Of a stretch of 64,000 bases of DNA, positions 60,251 through 64,000 are shown in pieces. Source of the DNA: Kitasatospora aureofaciens (lineage in GTDB: Bacteria > Actinomycetota > Actinomycetes > Streptomycetales > Streptomycetaceae); assembly GCA_000720845.1 (NCBI GenBank), contig JODU01000028.1, positions 100,964 to 164,963 on the forward strand, given 5' to 3'. The notes under the pieces are model-generated. The model had not been told where the DNA came from and searched no databases. It worked only from the letters and a program-made list of their open reading frames with translations. How positions within the stretch are numbered: position 1 is the stretch's first letter; each line of letters opens with the position of its first letter. The translations under genes were made by a program, and so were the position numbers.

Positions 60251-60751
60251 GTGCGTCTGCTGATCACGTCCGACACCCACCTGCCCAAGCGTGCCAAGGA
60301 GCTGCCGGCGCCGCTGCTGGCGGAGGTCCCGCGCGTGGACGTCGTCCTGCACGCGGGCGACTGGGTCGACACGGCCACCCTCGACCTGCTGGAGAGCCGC
60401 AGCCGCCGGCTCATCGGCGTCCACGGCAACAACGACGGACCCGCGCTGCGCGCCCGCTTGCCCGAGGTCGCGTACGCGGACCTCGGCGGCCTGCGCTTGG
60501 GCGTCGTCCACGAGACGGGCGCCGCGCAGGGGCGGGAGGCCCGCTGCGCCGCCCGCTTCCCCGACCTCGACGTCCTCGTCTTCGGGCACAGCCACATCCC
60601 CTGGGACACCACCGCGGCCACCGGCCTGAGACTGCTCAACCCGGGGTCGCCGACGGACCGGCGCCGTCAGCCGCACTGCACCTACATGACCGCCACGGTC
60701 GCCGACGGCCGGCTGCGGGACGTCGAGCTGCACCGGCTGCCGCCACGGTGA
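60251..60751 (+). CDS. YfcE/MJ0936-type metallophosphoesterase
   Basis: A 166-residue calcineurin-like phosphoesterase. Metal-binding motifs are in order: SDTHLPKR, HAGDWVD, GNNDGP, GHSHIPWDTT and the preceding VVHETGAAQG. Such small enzymes hydrolyse phosphodiesters with Mn or Ni. There is no ribosome binding site; TAGACT (60238-60243) ends 7 nt before the GTG, pointing to a leaderless mRNA controlled by the adjacent operator pair. Confidence 0.9.
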   Translation: MRLLITSDTHLPKRAKELPAPLLAEVPRVDVVLHAGDWVDTATLDLLESRSRRLIGVHGNNDGPALRARLPEVAYADLGGLRLGVVHETGAAQGREARCAARFPDLDVLVFGHSHIPWDTTAATGLRLLNPGSPTDRRRQPHCTYMTATVADGRLRDVELHRLPPR

Positions 60752-60770
60752 GCAGGGCCCGGCAGTGGAA

Positions 60771-60798
60771 CGGGCGGTACCCGTGAGGGTGCCGCCCG
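60771..60798 (+). terminator. Terminator after the phosphoesterase gene
   Basis: CGGGCGGTACCC (60771-60782) and GGGTGCCGCCCG (60787-60798) pair over 12 bp with one T-G wobble and a GTGA tetraloop, 19 nt after the stop codon. Confidence 0.75.
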
Positions 60799-60805
60799 GT
60801 GCGGA

Positions 60806-60838
60806 CCGGGCCGCTCCGTGTCGGAGGAAGCGGCCCGG
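60806..60838. terminator. Second terminator hairpin between convergent genes
   Basis: CCGGGCCGCT (60806-60815) and AGCGGCCCGG (60829-60838) are perfect 10-bp arms with a short inner stem, followed on the plus strand by GCGCTTCTTCT. Confidence 0.65.
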
Positions 60839-60991
60839 GCGCTTCTTCTGGAGTGCGCTGTCACGGACCTCCTTCCGAGGCAGTGGTGTCAAGGACATGC
60901 ATGCCTTGTCCGTTGCCGGGCGACTACCCATGCCGGGCGGGCTCACACCTGCGTGCGGGGACGATCCGCCGGACCCGGACCGCGGGGTGTC

Positions 60992-62245
60992 TCAGCCGGC
61001 CGACGGCCCCGTCCAGTCCGCCGCCACCCGGCCGATCCTGACCCGCTGCGGGTGGTCGCCGACGGGGACGGAGGCGGACTTCTCGCCGGTGGCGAAGTCG
61101 ATGGCCGTGACCTGGTCGGCGCCGCTCTCGGAGACCACGCAGTGCCTGCCGTCGCCGCTGACCGTGGCCCAGTACGGCTTGGCCGCGGCCACGAGCGGGC
61201 CCTCACGCAGCGTGCCGCGGTCGACGACCGTGGCGTAGTCGTCCATCGTGCCGGCGACGCAGATCCTGGCACCGTCCGGGCTCATGGAGAGGCCGTGGTG
61301 GCGCGAGTCGTTCACCCAGGTGGTGCGGTCCTCGCTCGTGGCGGGGTTCTTCGGCAGGGTCTTGGTCCGGGTGATCCGGTCGGTGGCGACGTCGTACTCG
61401 AAGAAGCCGTTGAAGAACGAGACCTGGAAGTACAGCTTGGACTCGTCGGGCGAGAACACCGCGGGCCGCACCGCGTCCGAGTGGTCCCCGAGGCCGATCG
61501 CGTCGAGCCGCTCCCGCATGTCGATGACCTTGACCTGCCGGTACGTCCTCGCGTCCACGACCGTGATGTGCCGGTCGCCCTTGGTCCAGTCGAGCCAGGG
61601 GGCGTCGAGCGCGGTGTTCACCTCCCCGATGGACATGTTCCAGATGTACCTGCCGTCGCCGGTGAAGATGTTCTCGTGGGGCTTGTCGCCGGTGGCGAAC
61701 GAGCCGACCTGCTCACCCGTCTCGATGTCCAGGACGTGCACCGTGTTGGAGGTCGACGCCGAGACCGCGACCCGGGTGCCGTCGGGGGAGACCGCCATGT
61801 GGTCCGAGCGGTACCCCGAGACCGGGAAGCGCCAGTTGATGTCACCGGTGGCGAGGTCGACGGAGACCACATCGGCGAAGCTGGGCCGGGAGACGACCAC
61901 CGAGGCGCCGTCCGGCGTCGAGTACATGTCGTCGACGAGCTGGTCGTGCCCCTCCCCGACGCCGTTGCGGATGGCCTGGAAGTAGATCCACTTGATCGGG
62001 TCGGCGTTGATCTCCGCCATCCGCTCCGCCCGGTCCGGGACCACGTCGATCCGGCCGATCCCGGCGAAGTCGCCGGTGGACCGGATGACGTCCGCGGTGC
62101 CGTCCCAGTTGTTCCCGACGAACATCACCTCGCGCAGGTCGGCGGGGGCGTCCGGGGCGGCCGACGCCGTGGCGGCGGGGGCGGCGACGGTGAGGGCGAG
62201 GGCGGCGGCGACGGCGCCGAGGTGCCTGGTCGTGAACGCGGGCAT
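60992..62245 (-). CDS. Secreted YVTN/WD-type beta-propeller protein
   Basis: A 417-residue exported protein. A Sec signal peptide (GAVAAALALTVAAPAATASA) precedes a seven-bladed propeller of the YVTN type, with blades such as MAVSPDGTRVAVSASTSNTV, HENIFTGDGRYIWN, PAVFSPDESKLYFQ and GLSMSPDGARICVAGTMDDY. No catalytic residues are evident; family members bind polymers, haem or proteins. GGAGGAGAG upstream fixes ATG 62245. It is divergent from a TetR gene across a palindrome-containing region, so it is probably controlled by it. Confidence 0.88.
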   Translation of the reverse strand: MPAFTTRHLGAVAAALALTVAAPAATASAAPDAPADLREVMFVGNNWDGTADVIRSTGDFAGIGRIDVVPDRAERMAEINADPIKWIYFQAIRNGVGEGHDQLVDDMYSTPDGASVVVSRPSFADVVSVDLATGDINWRFPVSGYRSDHMAVSPDGTRVAVSASTSNTVHVLDIETGEQVGSFATGDKPHENIFTGDGRYIWNMSIGEVNTALDAPWLDWTKGDRHITVVDARTYRQVKVIDMRERLDAIGLGDHSDAVRPAVFSPDESKLYFQVSFFNGFFEYDVATDRITRTKTLPKNPATSEDRTTWVNDSRHHGLSMSPDGARICVAGTMDDYATVVDRGTLREGPLVAAAKPYWATVSGDGRHCVVSESGADQVTAIDFATGEKSASVPVGDHPQRVRIGRVAADWTGPSAG

Positions 62246-62338
62246 GCTGCTCTCCTCCGGCAGGGGGCGTGGTGTGGGGGCGATGGAGCGCTGGAGCGAT
62301 GGAGCGCGCAATCTGAACACAGCCGCTTTCAGAGTGAA

Positions 62339-62354
62339 CTTACTGCAAAGTAAG
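62339..62354. promoter_or_regulatory. Palindrome between propeller and TetR genes
   Basis: CTTACT (62339-62344) and AGTAAG (62349-62354) are perfect arms around GCAA. It is AT-rich in a GC-rich neighbourhood and sits between divergent promoters, typical of a TetR operator. Confidence 0.5.
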
Positions 62355-62436
62355 GAATGGGCGCCCTTCTCCACAAGGCCGCGGACACGACAAAATCAGC
62401 CGTGCGGCGGGGAGTTGGCGCGAGGAAGGAGAACGG

Positions 62437-63099
62437 GTGGCGGGCAGGCTCAGGGCACCGACGGGCCGCTACGGCGGCAAGTCGGCCGCGCAGCGCCAGG
62501 CCGAACGCCGCCGGCGCTTCCTCGACGCCGCGCTCCAGCTGTTCGGCGACACCCCCGGATACCGGGCCACGACCGTCGCGGCCCTCAGCGACGCCGCCGG
62601 CCTGTCCACCCGCCAGTTCTACGAGGAGTTCCGCACCCTGGAGGACGTGCTCGCCGCCCTCCACCTCCAGGTCAACGACTGGGCCGAGGACGCCGTCCGC
62701 GGCGCCGCCGAGGACACCAGCGACCTGCCGCTCCCCGAGCGCGCCGCCGCGATCTTCCGGGCCTACGCCGCAAACGTCACCGCCGACCCGCGCCGCGTCC
62801 GCATCACCTTCGTGGAGATCATCGGCGTCAGCCCGCGCCTGGAGGAACAACGGCTGGCCCGCCGCGCCCGCTGGATCGACCTCATCTGCGCCGAGGCCCG
62901 ATCGGCCGCCGTACGCGGGGAGGCGGCGCCCCGCGACTACCGGCTCGCCGCCACCGCGTTCATCGGCGGTGTCAACGGCTTGCTGCACGACTACAGCGCG
63001 GGCTGGGTGGACGCCACCCTCGACGAGGTCGTGGAGGAGCTGGTCCGGCAGCTCCTGGCCCTGCTGCGCCCACCCGGCTGGAGTCCGACGGCGCGCTGA
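62437..63099 (+). CDS. TetR-family transcriptional regulator
   Basis: A 220-residue TetR protein. The helix-turn-helix lies at about residues 22-70 (RRRFLDAALQLFGDTPGYRA, ATTVAALSDAAGLSTRQFYEEF). The C-terminal domain is helical. AAGGAGAA precedes the GTG. It is divergent from the secreted propeller gene and probably represses it. It ends directly against the convergent small membrane protein gene. Confidence 0.9.
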   Translation: MAGRLRAPTGRYGGKSAAQRQAERRRRFLDAALQLFGDTPGYRATTVAALSDAAGLSTRQFYEEFRTLEDVLAALHLQVNDWAEDAVRGAAEDTSDLPLPERAAAIFRAYAANVTADPRRVRITFVEIIGVSPRLEEQRLARRARWIDLICAEARSAAVRGEAAPRDYRLAATAFIGGVNGLLHDYSAGWVDATLDEVVEELVRQLLALLRPPGWSPTAR

Positions 63100-63453
63100 C
63101 TACCCCCGCCCCAGGACCAGGACCCCCGCGCACCCGAGCACCGCGCACGCCCCCAGCAGGCATCCGGCCAGCAGCCGGCGCCGCAGCGCGCGGTACCGCT
63201 CCTCGTACTCCTCGCGCAACCGCCCGGCACGCTCGGCCGTGCGCCGCCAGGAGTTCCGGGCGAGGGCGAGGTACTCGGCCTCGAAACGCTCCTCCACCTC
63301 CTGGCGCCGGTCGTCGCCCAGCCAGTCGAACGGCGCCGTGAAGCGTACGGCGGCCGTACGCCCCTGCGCACGGGTGGCCGCGACGAGCAGATGGCCCTCG
63401 ATCTCGTCGATGAGCACCCGGGCGGCCTGCGGGCGGCCCTCCCCGCCGCTCAC
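63100..63453 (-). CDS. Small coiled-coil protein with C-terminal membrane anchor
   Basis: A 117-residue hypothetical protein. Residues about 50-95 are a charged helix with coiled-coil character (RRQEVEERFEAEYLALARNS, ERAGRLREEYEERYRALRRR). A C-terminal membrane helix follows (LLAGCLLGACAVLGCAGVLV). The GTG start overlaps the stop codon of the upstream ctaD gene (GTGA), so translation is coupled. A role linked to the oxidase is possible but unsupported. Confidence 0.75.
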   Translation of the reverse strand: MSGGEGRPQAARVLIDEIEGHLLVAATRAQGRTAAVRFTAPFDWLGDDRRQEVEERFEAEYLALARNSWRRTAERAGRLREEYEERYRALRRRLLAGCLLGACAVLGCAGVLVLGRG

Positions 63454-64000
63454 CGGGGGCTCAGCTCCGGCTCGGCACCGGCCGCGGGGGAGTGGTGCAG
63501 GTCGAAGGCGGGGGATTCACTGCGGATGCGCGGCAGCGTGCGGAAGTTGTGCCGCGGCGGCGGGCAGGAGGTCGCCCACTCCAGCGAACGGCCGTAGCCC
63601 CACGGGTCGTCCACCTCGATCTTCCTGCCGTACTTGGCGGTCTTCCAGATGTTGTAGAAGAACGGCAGGAGCGACATGCCGAGGAGGAAGGAGAACACGC
63701 TCGACACGGTGTTCAGCGCCGTCAGCCCCTCCACCGCCAGGTAGTCCGGGATCCGGCGCTGCATGCCGTTCGCGCCCAGCCAGTGCTGGACCAGGAACGT
63801 GCCGTGGAAGCCCACGAACAGCGTCCAGAAGGTGATCTTGCCCAGACGCTCGTCCAGCATCTTGCCGGTGAACTTCGGCCACCAGAAGTGGAAGCCGGCG
63901 AACATCGCGAACACCACGGTGCCGAACACCACGTAGTGGAAGTGCGTGCCGATCCAGTTGAAGAACTTCACACCGGTCGGGACCGCGATCAGGAAGGTCA
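63450..64000 (-). CDS. ctaD: Cytochrome c oxidase subunit I, C-terminal part
   Basis: The 3' end of a ctaD gene that continues past the window edge; about 182 residues are visible. They include the subunit I helices with IGTHFHYVVFGTVVFAMFAG, which holds haem-ligand histidines, WPKFTGKMLDERLGKITFW, and QHWLGANGMQRRIPDY. The tail after the last helix (SCPPPRHNFRTLPRIRSESP) is the usual actinobacterial extension. It forms the haem a/a3-CuB core of the terminal oxidase. No ctaC or ctaE gene is seen downstream, so it may be a standalone second copy. Confidence 0.93.
   Translation of the reverse strand, partial: TFLIAVPTGVKFFNWIGTHFHYVVFGTVVFAMFAGFHFWWPKFTGKMLDERLGKITFWTLFVGFHGTFLVQHWLGANGMQRRIPDYLAVEGLTALNTVSSVFSFLLGMSLLPFFYNIWKTAKYGRKIEVDDPWGYGRSLEWATSCPPPRHNFRTLPRIRSESPAFDLHHSPAAGAEPELSPR

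Noticed and set aside
1..64000. tRNA, rRNA, insertion sequences, prophage or attachment sites
   Set aside because: No cloverleaf-like segments, transposase motifs, integrases or flanking target duplications were recognised by eye; a tRNAscan and ISfinder run would settle this.

Overview
The window is chromosomal DNA from a Streptomyces species. The supporting signs are very high GC with strongly GC-biased third codon positions, frequent GTG starts, short GC-rich intergenic gaps, many secreted hydrolases, an SSI-type protease inhibitor, a perfect CebR operator and two SpoIIE-type phosphatases. From memory, and unverified here, the gene order resembles the left arm of the S. coelicolor / S. lividans chromosome, between a CYP102B1-like P450 and a secreted protease. 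No rRNA, tRNA, CRISPR array, transposase or prophage was seen.

Layout. 1-8.3 kb: a Cys-rich pentapeptide-repeat protein, a CYP102B-type P450 with a divergent TetR regulator, an iron-box-controlled DUF2470 protein, a Tat-exported lactonase-fold lipoprotein, a FUSC-type membrane protein and an FBP-domain protein. 8.4-18.3 kb: a ROK regulator, an SDR, a second FUSC protein, HAD and PHP phosphohydrolases, a secreted GH16 glucanase with a ricin-type lectin, VanZ, a decayed NuoL-like fragment and a DUF4230 protein. 18.3-30.8 kb: a ribosomal-protection GTPase of the OtrA/TetM family divergent from a PRPP synthetase, then small oxidoreductase and stress genes, and a CYP105D-type P450 with its 3Fe-4S ferredoxin. 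30.9-43.1 kb: a SpoIIE sensor phosphatase, secreted GH2 and GH9 enzymes (the latter behind a CebR box), a sigma-like/zf-HC2/TM/ricin fusion, an FMN hydroxy-acid oxidase and the subtilisin/trypsin inhibitor sti.

43.2-54.6 kb is the most distinctive region. A minus-strand run starts with a 71-residue double-glycine leader peptide. It continues through an HlyD-type adaptor, a C39 peptidase-ABC transporter and a second ABC protein (an NHLM-type peptide export system), then Ppx/GppA, a 59-residue acidic protein, a haem-oxygenase-like iron enzyme, a HemK-like methyltransferase and a CDGSH protein. The peptide has no cysteine and no modification enzyme is nearby. An intrinsic terminator and a four-copy 17-bp repeat separate it from the export genes. 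A streptogrisin-type secreted protease is divergent from it.

55-64 kb: a second multi-domain SpoIIE phosphatase, a CBS protein, a dTDP-glucose 4,6-dehydratase, an isochorismatase-family hydrolase divergent from a metallophosphoesterase across a paired operator, a secreted beta-propeller protein divergent from a TetR regulator, a small membrane protein, and the 3' end of a cytochrome c oxidase subunit I gene that runs off the window.
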